Source: Roseomonas mucosa ATCC BAA-692
Lineage (GTDB): Bacteria > Pseudomonadota > Alphaproteobacteria > Acetobacterales > Acetobacteraceae
Reading direction: 5' to 3'
Length of the DNA stretch: 58,487 nucleotides
Assembly: GCF_000622225.1 (NCBI RefSeq)
Contig: NZ_JHWD01000023.1
Coordinates: 1-58,487, forward strand
Shown: positions 29,568-40,356 of the stretch, in pieces
Layout: each line of letters begins with the position of its first letter
How positions within the stretch are numbered: the first letter of the stretch is position 1
Notes under the pieces: generated by a model
Databases searched by the model: none
Told to the model about the DNA's origin: nothing
The model's input: the letters and a program-made list of their open reading frames with translations, nothing else
Position numbers and translations under genes: made by a program

Positions 29568-32500
29568 CCCGCGCGGCGCGCCTGGGACGGCGAGGTCCCG
29601 TCCAGGACCACGGGCTTCGCCGGCTCGCCCACGACGGGCTCGGCGGCGCCAGTGGGGGTGCCAATGGGGGTGCCAATGGGGGCGCTGGTGGCGTCCGCCG
29701 CCGTTCCGGCGGGTTCGACAGCCTGTGCCGCGGCATCCGGAGCCGCCGGGGCCTCGTTGGCCGGGGGCATCGCTTCCGCGACGGGGGCTTCCGCGACGGG
29801 GGCTTCCACGACCGCTTCCGACAGGGTGGCGACGACCACGGCTTCCTCGGTGGCCTCCCCGGCCGGCTCGCCGGCCGGCGCGGATGCCTCGGCGGGGGCG
29901 GCTTCGGGGGGCTGGGCTGGGGCTTCGGCCTCGCCCGCCACGGGCAGGGGCGCCGTCGCGGCATCCTCGCCGCTCAGCACGGCCGGGATCTCCGGCGGCG
30001 GCCCGGCGGTGATCGACACGGCCAGCGGCGGCAGCTCGCCGGCGGTCAGGCGGCGGGCGGCGGCCTCGGCGGCGGCCTCGGCGGCGGCCAGGGCATCCAT
30101 CACCGGATCATAGGCGCCGCCGAAGGGATCGGCCGGGGTCGGCCCGGTGTAGCGGCTGGCGGCACGCTCGCCACGGCGCGGCGGGACGGCCTCGGAGGAT
30201 TCCTCCGTCTGCTCGCTGCCTTCCTCCTGGCGGCGGCGACCGCCGCGGCGGCCACGGCGGCGGCCACGGCTTTCCTCGCCGCGCTCGTCCGCCAGGGCCT
30301 CCGGGGACTTCCCGCCGGGCTTCTCCTCGTCCGGAGCGGTTTCCGCCTCGGCGGGGAGGGCCGGGGCCTCATGGGGGGACTGGTCGGAGGGCTGATCGGG
30401 CGGGCCGGCCTCGTCCGACGGGACCGGCTGCTCCTGGTCGGCGTCGCCTTCGCCCGCAGCCTCCGCTTCCGGGCGCTCGCCACCCTCGCGGCGGCCGCCA
30501 CGGCGGCGGCGGCGGCGGCGGCGGCCGTTCTCGCCCTTCTCGTCCGCATTGCCCTCGGGACGGTGCTCGGCCTTGTCGTCGCCGGCCGGGGCGGCCTCGG
30601 CCTCCGGCTCGTCCTCGGCCTCCTCCGGCTCCTCGGCCACCGCCTCGGGCAGGTAGTCCATGCGCAGGGCGGGGGCACGGCTCGCCACCTGCGGTGCCGG
30701 CATGGTCTGGGCCTTCAGGCGCTCGATGCGGAACTGCGCCTCGGACATCTCATGCTCGCCCGACAGCAGGACGTGCATGTTGAAGCGCGCCTCGATGTTG
30801 GCGAGCCATTCGCGCTTGTTGTTCAGGATGTGCATGGCCACCGGCTCGGCGGCCTGGACCATGATCTCCGAGGCGCGGCGCTTGGCGCCTTCCTCCTCGA
30901 TCGCGCGCAGGACGTGCAGCGCGCTGCTTTCCAGCGAGCGCACGATGCCCCGGCCCTGGCAGTGCGGGCAGGTCATGAAGGCGTGCTCGGTCAGGCTGGG
31001 GCGCAGCCGCTGGCGGCTCATCTCCAGCAGGCCGAAATGGCTGATGCGGCCGACCTGGATGCGGGCGCGGTCGGTGCGCAGCGATTCCTTCAGGCGGCGC
31101 TCGACCTGGGCGTCGTGCTTGCTCGACTCCATGTCGATGAAGTCGATGACGATGAGGCCGGCGAGGTCGCGCAGGCGGAGCTGCCGCGCGATCTCCTCCG
31201 ACGCCTCCATGTTGGTGCGAAGGGCCGTGTCCTCGATGTGCCGGTCGCGGGTGTTGCGGCCGGAGTTCACGTCGATGGCGACCAGCGCCTCGGTCTGGTT
31301 GATGACGATGTAGCCGCCGGAGCGGAGCTGCACGACCGGCGACATCATCGCGTCGAGCTGCTGTTCCACCCCCGCCTTGACGAAGAGCGGCACCACCGGG
31401 TCGCGGTACAGGCGCACGCGCCGCTCGTGCTGCGGCATGATCATGCGCATGAAGTCGCGGGCCTGCTTCCAGGCGGCCTCGCCCTCGACCTCCACGTCGT
31501 CGATGTCGCGGCCGTAGCTGTCGCGCAGCGACCGCTTGATGAGGTCCGCTTCCTCGTAGATCAGGGCCGGGGCGGTGGAGCCCATGGTCCGCTCGCGGAT
31601 GTCGTCCCAGAGGCGGAGCAGGTACTCGCCGTCGCGCCGGATCTCGGGCTTCGGCCGCTGGGCGCCGGCGGTGCGGACGATGATGCTCATGCCCTTGGGC
31701 AGGCTCATCTCCTCCACCGCCTCGCGCAGGCGCTTGCGGTCGGCGACCTGGGTGATCTTGCGCGAGACGCCGCCGCCGCGCGGCGAGTTCGGCATCAGGA
31801 CCGAGAAGCGGCCGGCCAGCGAGATGTAGGTGGTGAGCGCCGCGCCCTTGTTGCCGCGCTCCTCCTTCACGACCTGCACCAGCATGATCTGCCGGCGGCG
31901 GATCACCTCCTGGATCTTGTAGTGCCGCAGGAAGCGGGGCGGGATGCGGCGCTCGCGGCTGCGGTCCTCCTCGCCACCGCCCTCGGCATCGCCGCCCAGG
32001 GTCTCGGGCGGGACTTCGGGCGTGTCGTCGAGGACCAGGGCATCGCCGGCCTCGCGCACCGGATCGCCCTCGGAGACCTGGTCCACATGCATGGACATGG
32101 GCTGGGCGCGACCGGGGCGGGGGGTGCCGCCGTTGCCTTCCTGGACGCTGCCTTCCTGGACGTTGCCTTCCTGGGCCTCGCCGGGCGTGCCGGTCCCGGA
32201 GGCCGCGTCCGGGGCCTGTGCCGGCTCATGGGTCGCGGATTCCGGGGCGGCGTCCGTCGGGGCCGCCTCGCTGCGGGCGATGGGGAGGGGCGCGGTTTCC
32301 TCGCCCGCCTCGCGCGGTGCCTGAAGGGAAGGGCCAGGGGGAAGCTCGGGGATGGCTTCGCCGAAGACCTGGTGCGGGCCGGGGTTCGCGGCCTCGCCGC
32401 CCGGCGCCGGGGCGGCGGTCCCGGATGCCATGGCCTCCGGCGCGGCGGGGGCGTCCCCGGCGGGCGGGGCGGTGTCCACCGGCGGCTCTTCCGGGGCGGC

Positions 32501-32929
32501 GTGGCTGACGGAACGCGAGCGGCCGGAGCGGGAGCCACGGGGCTCACGCGCCTCGCGGCGGCGCAGGTCACGGTCGTCCTCGGGGGCGGGGCGCTCGGCG
32601 GCGGTGTCGAGCTCCGCCTCGTCCTCTTCCTCCTCCTCGGCCTCCTGCGCCTGCATCTCCAGCAGGCGCTGCCGGTCGGCGACGGGGATCTGGTAGTAGT
32701 CGGGGTGGATTTCGCTGAAGGCCAGGAAGCCGTGGCGGTTGCCGCCATACTCGACGAAGGCCGCCTGGAGGCTCGGCTCCACGCGGACCACCTTCGCCAG
32801 GTAGATGTTGCCCTTGAGGGGGAGGCGGTCAGCCGCCTCGACGTCGAAGTCCTCGATCCGGTTGCCATCCATCACCACCAGCCGGGTCTCTTCCGGGTGG
32901 GAGGCGTCGATCAGCATGCGCTTGGTCAT
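29552..32929 (-). CDS. rne: Ribonuclease E
   Basis: A 1125-residue endoribonuclease, the core of mRNA decay and rRNA processing. The ATG at 32929 (MTKRMLIDASHPEETR) has GGAG ten bases upstream; longer frames are not supported. The S1 domain (about 37–92 and 331–385) is split by a roughly 240-residue acidic Glu/Ala/Pro-rich insert, known in alphaproteobacterial RNase E. The catalytic Asp is in EALVAIDVNSG (about 553) with a second in IVIDFIDM (about 596); the zinc link is CPHCQGRG (654/657). The C-terminal half is disordered and charged (several Arg-rich RRRRRRRGG stretches, GAEPV-type Pro/Ala repeats), the expected degradosome scaffold. The next gene overlaps its stop. Confidence 0.96.
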   Translation of the reverse strand: MTKRMLIDASHPEETRLVVMDGNRIEDFDVEAADRLPLKGNIYLAKVVRVEPSLQAAFVEYGGNRHGFLAFSEIHPDYYQIPVADRQRLLEMQAQEAEEEEEDEAELDTAAERPAPEDDRDLRRREAREPRGSRSGRSRSVSHAAPEEPPVDTAPPAGDAPAAPEAMASGTAAPAPGGEAANPGPHQVFGEAIPELPPGPSLQAPREAGEETAPLPIARSEAAPTDAAPESATHEPAQAPDAASGTGTPGEAQEGNVQEGSVQEGNGGTPRPGRAQPMSMHVDQVSEGDPVREAGDALVLDDTPEVPPETLGGDAEGGGEEDRSRERRIPPRFLRHYKIQEVIRRRQIMLVQVVKEERGNKGAALTTYISLAGRFSVLMPNSPRGGGVSRKITQVADRKRLREAVEEMSLPKGMSIIVRTAGAQRPKPEIRRDGEYLLRLWDDIRERTMGSTAPALIYEEADLIKRSLRDSYGRDIDDVEVEGEAAWKQARDFMRMIMPQHERRVRLYRDPVVPLFVKAGVEQQLDAMMSPVVQLRSGGYIVINQTEALVAIDVNSGRNTRDRHIEDTALRTNMEASEEIARQLRLRDLAGLIVIDFIDMESSKHDAQVERRLKESLRTDRARIQVGRISHFGLLEMSRQRLRPSLTEHAFMTCPHCQGRGIVRSLESSALHVLRAIEEEGAKRRASEIMVQAAEPVAMHILNNKREWLANIEARFNMHVLLSGEHEMSEAQFRIERLKAQTMPAPQVASRAPALRMDYLPEAVAEEPEEAEDEPEAEAAPAGDDKAEHRPEGNADEKGENGRRRRRRRRGGRREGGERPEAEAAGEGDADQEQPVPSDEAGPPDQPSDQSPHEAPALPAEAETAPDEEKPGGKSPEALADERGEESRGRRRGRRGGRRRQEEGSEQTEESSEAVPPRRGERAASRYTGPTPADPFGGAYDPVMDALAAAEAAAEAAARRLTAGELPPLAVSITAGPPPEIPAVLSGEDAATAPLPVAGEAEAPAQPPEAAPAEASAPAGEPAGEATEEAVVVATLSEAVVEAPVAEAPVAEAMPPANEAPAAPDAAAQAVEPAGTAADATSAPIGTPIGTPTGAAEPVVGEPAKPVVLDGTSPSQARRAGWWRR

Positions 32930-33599
32930 GGAAGCGTGTGCTCCGCGACAGCCGCCTGCCTCTCGGGGCGGCGGCGTCGGCTCGGTTGTGGGATGCGGAG
33001 CGGAAGCCGGCGCAGGGCGTCGTGGCGATTCGCGATAGGCGCGTCGTCGCGGCCATGCCGGTCCCGTCCTCACTCTCGCAGGGCGCGGCCCGGGAAAGGG
33101 CCGGCCCGATGGTTGGGCGCACCGCGCGCAGGCCCCGCGCGCATCGCGGAATCGCGGCGCAAGCGGGCCGGCGGCAGGCGCGCGGAGGGCTGGCAGGTTC
33201 CAGGGTTGCCTGGCAAAGAGCGCCCATGCGCGCCGCGGGACGCACCGGCCGGGGAACCGGGACCCGCACCTTCCCGGAGGAACGGCCGCCTGTCATGGCG
33301 GGCGCGATCGGCCAGCCACCGGCGCCAGTCCGGGCGCACGGGTCGTCGCGTCAGGGCCGGTCCATCATCCAGGCCAGCCGAGGCGCATCGTCCCCCCACC
33401 GGCGACTTGCCGCCGGGGCAAGCCACCATAGGCAGGGGCGGAGTCCTCCACAAGGCTGCTTTTTCCGGGACATTGGCGCCGTCCGGCCGCATCCGACGCG
33501 CCGGGGCCGGGCAGGGGGTGGCGCCGGATGCGGCAGGACGCGGCCGCGGGCACGGGAAAGGGCGGCCCGGCCGGGGTGACAGGGGCGGGTGGCGGGGAC
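32930..33599. other. Long leader/divergent region upstream of rne
   Basis: About 670 bp between the start of rne (minus) and the MFS gene (plus). RNase E genes often have long autoregulatory 5' leaders, so much of this may be the rne untranslated region. It has many short GC-rich inverted repeats but no single structure I can assign, and no convincing gene. Confidence 0.4.
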
Positions 33600-34886
33600 A
33601 TGCTCCGGGGCATGGCATCCTTGACGAAGGGGACGGAGAACCGCCCCGCGTCGCCCTCCGCCGTGCCGCTGGAGCCGGGCGAGGCGATCCCGAGACCGCA
33701 TCCCCCGCTCTGGCTGCTGGCCCTGGTGACGTTTTCCGGCACGCTGGCCATGCATATCTTCGTGCCGGCCCTGCCGAGCGCGGCCCGCAGCCTCGGGGTC
33801 GGCGCCGGGGCCATGCAGGGGGCGATCACCTTCTACCTGATCGGCCTGGCCTGCGGGCAGCTCTTCTACGGCCCCCTCGCCGACCGGTTCGGGCGGCGGC
33901 CGGTGCTGATCTCGGGGCTGATGCTCTATACCTTCGCGGGCTTCGTGGCGCTCTTCGCCCCGGGAATCGGCAGCCTGTCGGTGGCGCGCTTCTTCCAGGC
34001 GCTGGGCGGCTGCGCCGGGCTCGCCCTGGGGCGGGCCATGGTGCGGGACACGGCGGAGCCGCAGGCCGCCGCGTCACGGCTGGCGCTGCTGAACCTGATG
34101 GTCTCGGCCGGGCCGGGCCTGGCGCCCGCCCTGGGCGGGGCGCTGGTGGCGCTGTTCGACTGGCGGGCGATCTTCGGGCTGCTGGCCGCCGTCGGGCTGG
34201 GGCTGCTGCTGCTGTGCTGGCGGCGCCTGCCGGAGACGGGGCAGATGCGGACCGGCATCCGCGCGGGCCATGTGATGCGGGACTACCTGCGGCTGCTGCG
34301 CTCGCCAGCCTTCCTGGGCTTCACCCTGGGCGGGGCCTGCACCACCACCAGCATGTACGGCTTCATCTCGGCCTCGCCCTTCATCTTCGTCAACGAACTG
34401 CACCGGCCGGTGCAGGAGGTGGGGCTCTATCTCGCCGTCATGGTGCTGGGCCTTTCCGCCGGCAGCCTGGTCGCCAGCCGGCTGGTGCGGCGCTCTGGGA
34501 TCGACCGGGTGATGATCGGCGCCAGCCTGGCGGGGCTGCTCGGCGCCTGCCTTTTCCTGGGCGTGGTGCTGTCGGGGCATATGAGTGTCGCGCTGATCAT
34601 GCCGCCGCTGGTGCTCTTCACCTTCGGCAGCGGCATGGCGAGCCCCATGGCGTTGACCCGGGCGATCAGCGTGAACCCGGCCGTGATCGGCTCGGCGGCC
34701 GGGCTCTATGGCTGCGCGCAGATGGGCTGGGGCGCCCTGTGCTCCGCGCTGGTTGCCATCGGCGGCGATCCGGCGGTGGGCGCGGGGCTGGTGCTGGTGG
34801 GAGGCTGCGCCATCGGCCAGATGGGGTTCTGGATCGCCGGCCGGTCGCGACGGGCCACCGCATCCCGGGACGCGGATGCGCGTTAA
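33600..34886 (+). CDS. MFS multidrug exporter, Bcr/CflA type
   Basis: About 428 residues with twelve predicted membrane helices. The first (LWLLALVTFSGTLAMHIFVPALP) and the loop GPLADRFGRRPVLISG, the A-motif of DHA1 exporters, identify the Bcr/CflA branch, which expels drugs such as bicyclomycin or chloramphenicol by proton antiport. AMVRDTAEPQAAASRLALLNLMVSAGPGLAPALGG is the typical helix 4–5 region. Starts at 33600 (MLRGMASLTKG) and 33612 are both possible; GGGGAC precedes the first. The gene is followed 34 bp later by the DUF2171 gene in the same direction. Confidence 0.9.
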   Translation: MLRGMASLTKGTENRPASPSAVPLEPGEAIPRPHPPLWLLALVTFSGTLAMHIFVPALPSAARSLGVGAGAMQGAITFYLIGLACGQLFYGPLADRFGRRPVLISGLMLYTFAGFVALFAPGIGSLSVARFFQALGGCAGLALGRAMVRDTAEPQAAASRLALLNLMVSAGPGLAPALGGALVALFDWRAIFGLLAAVGLGLLLLCWRRLPETGQMRTGIRAGHVMRDYLRLLRSPAFLGFTLGGACTTTSMYGFISASPFIFVNELHRPVQEVGLYLAVMVLGLSAGSLVASRLVRRSGIDRVMIGASLAGLLGACLFLGVVLSGHMSVALIMPPLVLFTFGSGMASPMALTRAISVNPAVIGSAAGLYGCAQMGWGALCSALVAIGGDPAVGAGLVLVGGCAIGQMGFWIAGRSRRATASRDADAR

Positions 34887-34920
34887 GCCGGTGCCTTTGT
34901 CAGCAAGAGGAGCACAGGCC

Positions 34921-35160
34921 ATGGCGGATGCGAGCGCGATCAAGGAGCACATGGAGATCATCGGTGCGGATGGCGGCCATATCGGCACGGTCGATCACGT
35001 CATCGGCGATCGCATCAAGCTGACCAAGTCCGATCGTGGCGCGGCCGGCAAGCACCACTACCTGCCGCTCGGCCTGATCGAGGACGTGGACGGCGGCAAG
35101 GCCCGCGCCTCCTTCAAGGCGGAGCTGGCGGAGGATTTCTGGGAAGCCGAGGACGCCTGA
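34921..35160 (+). CDS. DUF2171 protein
   Basis: A small acidic protein of 79 residues with the DUF2171 signature: an IKEHMEIIGADGGHIGTVDHV start, then DRIKLTKSDRGA and HHYLPLGLIEDVDGGK. It resembles a PRC-barrel-like beta fold. Function is unknown; members often accompany stress genes. AGAGGAG is nine bases before the ATG. It may be co-transcribed with the MFS gene just upstream. Confidence 0.85.
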   Translation: MADASAIKEHMEIIGADGGHIGTVDHVIGDRIKLTKSDRGAAGKHHYLPLGLIEDVDGGKARASFKAELAEDFWEAEDA

Positions 35161-35386
35161 GCAGCCTGCCCCGTTGCCCTGGGAACCGGCGCCGGGGCCG
35201 CTGCCGGATGCGGCCCCAGGACCGGCGACACGACGTGGCTGGCCGGCTGGGGCCAGCTGGTTCCCGCGTTGCGCCCTGCCGTTGACCATGGCGGAATTGC
35301 CACAGGCCCCGACGCTGATGTGACTTTCATGCCATGGGCTTTGCCGCCAAGAGTGGCGGCTCCTGACAGTTCAAGGAACCGGCGGA

Positions 35387-36328
35387 TTGCGGCGTGTATG
35401 GCGAGTGGTGAAGGAGAGCGTCCTCCTCTTCTTCGAGGATGACGCGATGACGCGGGGCGCCGCCATCGCCTACTACGCGATCTTCTCGGTGGCGCCGATC
35501 CTGGTGATCGCGGTGGCGATCGCGGGCTATGTCTTCGGTGCCGAGGCGGCGCAGAAGGCTGTCGAGACTCAGCTGAACGAGATCGTGGGGCCACAGGCGA
35601 CGGAGTTCGTGCTGTCCCTGCTGCGCAGCGCCAGCCATTTCGGTTCCGGCCTGACCGCCACGCTGATCAGCCTCGTCGGCATCCTGGTCACCGCCAGCGG
35701 GCTGTTCAGCGCCGTCGAGGCTTCCCTGAACGCCATCCTGGACGTGCCGCCGCCCCGTTCCACGGTCTGGGCACTGATCCGCACGCGTCTGCTCGGCGTC
35801 GGGCTGGTGATCAGCGTGGGCTTCCTGCTGATCGTGTTGCTTCTGGCCAATACCGTGATGGCGGCGCTGCAGGTCTATCTGAACCTGCTGCCCTGGACGC
35901 AGGTCGTGCTGCAGCTGCTGAACACCGGCGTGTCCTTTCTGCTGCTGAGCCTGGCCATCGGGGTGCTTTACCGGGTCCTGCCGAACCGCTGGCTGAGTTG
36001 GCGCGAGGTGATGGTCGGGGCGGTGGTGACCGCCGTGCTGCTGTTGTTCGGCCGCTTCGGGATCAGCCTGTATCTGAGCCAGGCGAGCATCGCCTCCACC
36101 TATGGTGCGGCGGGGACGCTCTTCGTGATGCTGCTCTGGATCTATTATTCCACGCTGATCTTCCTGTTCGGCGCGGAATGCGTGAAGTGCTATGCCCGCC
36201 ATTACGGCGGCGGCCGGATCCGGCGGAAGGAGAAGGGCGACGATGCTTCGCTCACCGCCCATCCCGCGGAGGGGGCCGGGATGATCCCGGCCCGCCCCAT
36301 CCCGCCTCAGGCGAAGGCGAGGTCGTAG
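35387..36328 (+). CDS. YihY/BrkB-family inner-membrane protein
   Basis: A 313-residue membrane protein with about six helices. RGAAIAYYAIFSVAPILVIAVAIAGYVFG is the conserved first segment, followed by LISLVGILVTASGLFSAVEASLNAIL, and LFVMLLWIYYSTLIFLFGAECVKCYA is the family's last helix. The start is TTG at 35387, nine bases after AAGGA. Despite old names (RNase BN, BrkB) the role is unknown, possibly transport. Its 3' end overlaps the convergent glycosidase-like gene by 22 bp; the last 40 residues are hydrophilic. Confidence 0.9.
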   Translation: MRRVWRVVKESVLLFFEDDAMTRGAAIAYYAIFSVAPILVIAVAIAGYVFGAEAAQKAVETQLNEIVGPQATEFVLSLLRSASHFGSGLTATLISLVGILVTASGLFSAVEASLNAILDVPPPRSTVWALIRTRLLGVGLVISVGFLLIVLLLANTVMAALQVYLNLLPWTQVVLQLLNTGVSFLLLSLAIGVLYRVLPNRWLSWREVMVGAVVTAVLLLFGRFGISLYLSQASIASTYGAAGTLFVMLLWIYYSTLIFLFGAECVKCYARHYGGGRIRRKEKGDDASLTAHPAEGAGMIPARPIPPQAKARS

Positions 36329-38304
36329 CTGACCGAGTGATTCCAGGTGAGGCTGGCGGCCGCCTCGGCGTGGAAGGTGCCGTTCACGTCGATGCCCTGG
36401 AGGTACAGGTTGCGGTCGGCGCTGGCGCTGCCTTCGTAGAAGTCGTTGATGAAGGCCACCTCGACCTTGTGGGTGCCGGTGGTGAAGTCGCCGTGGAGGG
36501 TGATGTCCTGGGTCTTCCCGTCGGCATGCGAGGCGGTCACGGTATAGGCTGAGTCGCCCAGCTGCTTTCCATCCACCTTCACCACCATCTGGGCATCGCC
36601 CTTGTAGGCATCCTCCGACACCCGCAGCGTGATGCTGTCGGTGCTGCTGGCGTTGGGTGTGCTGACGTTGCTGGTGGTGGTGCCGGCCGTCGAGCTGGAG
36701 GTGCTGCTGCCCGACGAGGCGCTGCTGGAGGCTTTGAAGTTGAGGTTGAAGTCAGCCGTGTAGTTATAGGTCATGTTGGCCTTGGCGCTGGAATACAGCG
36801 TGCCGTCCACCGTGATCCCCTCCACGTAGAGGTTCCGGTCGCCGGCGGAGCCGCCGTTGAGGTCGTTCAGGTAGGTGACCGAGACCTTGTGCGTGCCGCT
36901 GCCGAAATCGCCGCTGACGGTGATGTCCTGCGTCTTCCCGGCGGCGTGCGAGGCCGTGGCGGTCAGCACGTCGCTCACCACCTTGTCGTCCACGCGGACG
37001 ACGAACTGCGCATCGCCCTGGTAGGTGTCCTCGGAGACGTGCAGGACGATCTTGTTCGTCCCGGTGGTGGCGGTGTCCGTGGCCACCGTGGCGGTCGCGG
37101 CGGTGCCGACCTCGACCACCAGCGGGTGGTCGGACAGCGCGACCTGGACGCTCTTGGTGTTGGAGAAGCTGGCGATCGCCGTGCTGCCCAGGAGCGGGTC
37201 GTAGATCGTGCCGGACTGGGCGTTGTCGAAGTTGATGGTGACCGTCTGGCTGGCGATGGAATAGGCGCTGTGGGTGGTCGTGTTCCAGATGGTCGGCTCG
37301 TTCCACAGCACCAGGTCATAGTTGCCCGAGCTCTTCTGCAGCAGCATGTCCTGGCCCTCGGTCGGCATGCCCTGGAGGGTGTAGCCGAGATTGGTCAGCG
37401 AGACGCCCTTCGTGCCCGCCGCTGGGTCGGACAGGATGCTGTTCAGGTTGTGCAGGGCCGTGGCGGCCTGCTTGGGCGTGCCGTCGGCGTTGAACAGGCC
37501 GAAGCCGGTCTGCAGGTTGGTGGAGGAATAGGTGCCGGAGTTCACCAGCTCGTAGATGTAGGTGCGGTCGACCCCGTCCTTGTACTGGTCCAGCAGCATG
37601 TTGAGGGTCAGGACCGCCTGGGTCCGCTCGTTCACGCCGTAGCCGTCGCTGGAATAGGTGGCGGTGGACCAGCCGCCCTCGGTGGCGACGGTGTCCTTGC
37701 CGGGGGAAATGGTCTGCGCCTCGGCGATCCGTTCCGGCACCTGGTCAGCCACGCTCCGGGTGAAGCCCCAGCCGAAATAGTAGCTGTGGATGTTGGAGTA
37801 GTCGGCGGAGGAGGAGAGGTTGCCGAGCTGGCTGTAGGAATTGCCGTCGCCCAGGCTGGTCTGGATGACCGGCGTGCCGCTCAGGGCGCTGTTGCCGTGC
37901 ACCGCCGAGTAGAGGGCCGACTGGAAGGCCCGGGTCGCGGCGAAGCCGGTCAGGCCGTTATAGCTGATAGGGAAGTAGTCCGTCTCATTAGGACCTTCGA
38001 CGTAGTCGATCGCGTTGTAAAGGCTTTCCAGCTTCGCGATGGCCGAGATCTGGCTGCTGAGGCTGGCACCGTTGTTGCCACTGGTCAGCAGAGAGAAGGT
38101 AATATCGTTGTTGGCAAGGACCTCGAAAAGCTCGGTGGACAAAGAACCGGTAAGACCATCACGGACATGCGTGACGCCGATATAGTCGAGATTGGAAATA
38201 ACCTTGCTGATATTCCCGTACCCACCACTGGTGTCATTGATATGGGTATTGACACCGATCGAATCGAGAAAGCTTTCCGTTGAACCGATGGGACGAGTGC
38301 TCAC
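36307..38304 (-). CDS. Secreted glycosidase-like protein with two CBM60-like modules
   Basis: A 665-residue protein starting at GTG 38304, with GAGGAG eight bases upstream. Residues about 10–330 look like a GH-A clan TIM barrel of the GH39/GH5 sort (FLDSIGVNTHIND, DYVEGPNETDYF with a plausible Asn-Glu acid/base, TVATEGGWSTA with a plausible nucleophile Glu). Residues about 420–510 and 565–660 are two repeats of the Ca-dependent xylan-binding type (LRVSEDAYKGDAQ, ASHADGKTQDITL, DRNLYVEGITVDG), joined by a Ser/Thr linker. No N-terminal signal peptide is visible, so type I or another signal-less export is possible. Substrate unknown. Confidence 0.75.
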   Translation of the reverse strand: MSTRPIGSTESFLDSIGVNTHINDTSGGYGNISKVISNLDYIGVTHVRDGLTGSLSTELFEVLANNDITFSLLTSGNNGASLSSQISAIAKLESLYNAIDYVEGPNETDYFPISYNGLTGFAATRAFQSALYSAVHGNSALSGTPVIQTSLGDGNSYSQLGNLSSSADYSNIHSYYFGWGFTRSVADQVPERIAEAQTISPGKDTVATEGGWSTATYSSDGYGVNERTQAVLTLNMLLDQYKDGVDRTYIYELVNSGTYSSTNLQTGFGLFNADGTPKQAATALHNLNSILSDPAAGTKGVSLTNLGYTLQGMPTEGQDMLLQKSSGNYDLVLWNEPTIWNTTTHSAYSIASQTVTINFDNAQSGTIYDPLLGSTAIASFSNTKSVQVALSDHPLVVEVGTAATATVATDTATTGTNKIVLHVSEDTYQGDAQFVVRVDDKVVSDVLTATASHAAGKTQDITVSGDFGSGTHKVSVTYLNDLNGGSAGDRNLYVEGITVDGTLYSSAKANMTYNYTADFNLNFKASSSASSGSSTSSSTAGTTTSNVSTPNASSTDSITLRVSEDAYKGDAQMVVKVDGKQLGDSAYTVTASHADGKTQDITLHGDFTTGTHKVEVAFINDFYEGSASADRNLYLQGIDVNGTFHAEAAASLTWNHSVSYDLAFA

Positions 38305-38454
38305 AGATCAACTCCTCGACAATGATGCTGATCGGGTGGCACAGCCGGGGAATGTGAACAAGAACTTCATCACAACTCTGCTACTGATCGCAACATTCTG
38401 CGGTCGCGAAAAGCCGTATATGGGATATAATTCCTAATAATTAACAAACGTGAA

Positions 38455-38482
38455 GCGCGAGTAAATTAGTATTTACTCGCGC
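38455..38482 (-). terminator. 12-bp hairpin between prfC and the glycosidase gene
   Basis: GCGCGAGTAAAT and its exact complement ATTTACTCGCGC flank a four-base TAGT loop, just after the prfC stop codon on the minus strand. The sequence that follows in the direction of transcription is T-rich (TTCACGTTTGTTAATT) but lacks a pure U run. It is a likely terminator for prfC. Confidence 0.6.
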
Positions 38483-38492
38483 ATCAGGCGAT

Positions 38493-40145
<1,653 letters not shown>

Positions 40146-40356
40146 CGGCAGCTTTCCTGTCAGTGCGTTATGCGGTTCGGCGGGGTTTCTAGACCGCCCG
40201 AGGGCAAGATGGGGAGAGCCGGGGCCGCGTGCCAGCGCGGCGCTGACGGTAGGCCGGCGATGCCCCGGCCCGGCGCCGTGGCCCCCAGGAGGTGACCCCC
40301 GGGGGCGGGCGGGGCCGGTCCCGCCTCAGCCCTTCCCGGTCAGGAGGCCCGCCCGG

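Noticed and set aside
28019-35023. A plus-strand frame of more than 2300 codons antisense to rne and running into the MFS gene
   Set aside because: Composition is low in complexity and it mirrors real minus-strand genes; stop codons are rare in any frame of such GC-rich DNA. The opposite-strand genes have clear families.
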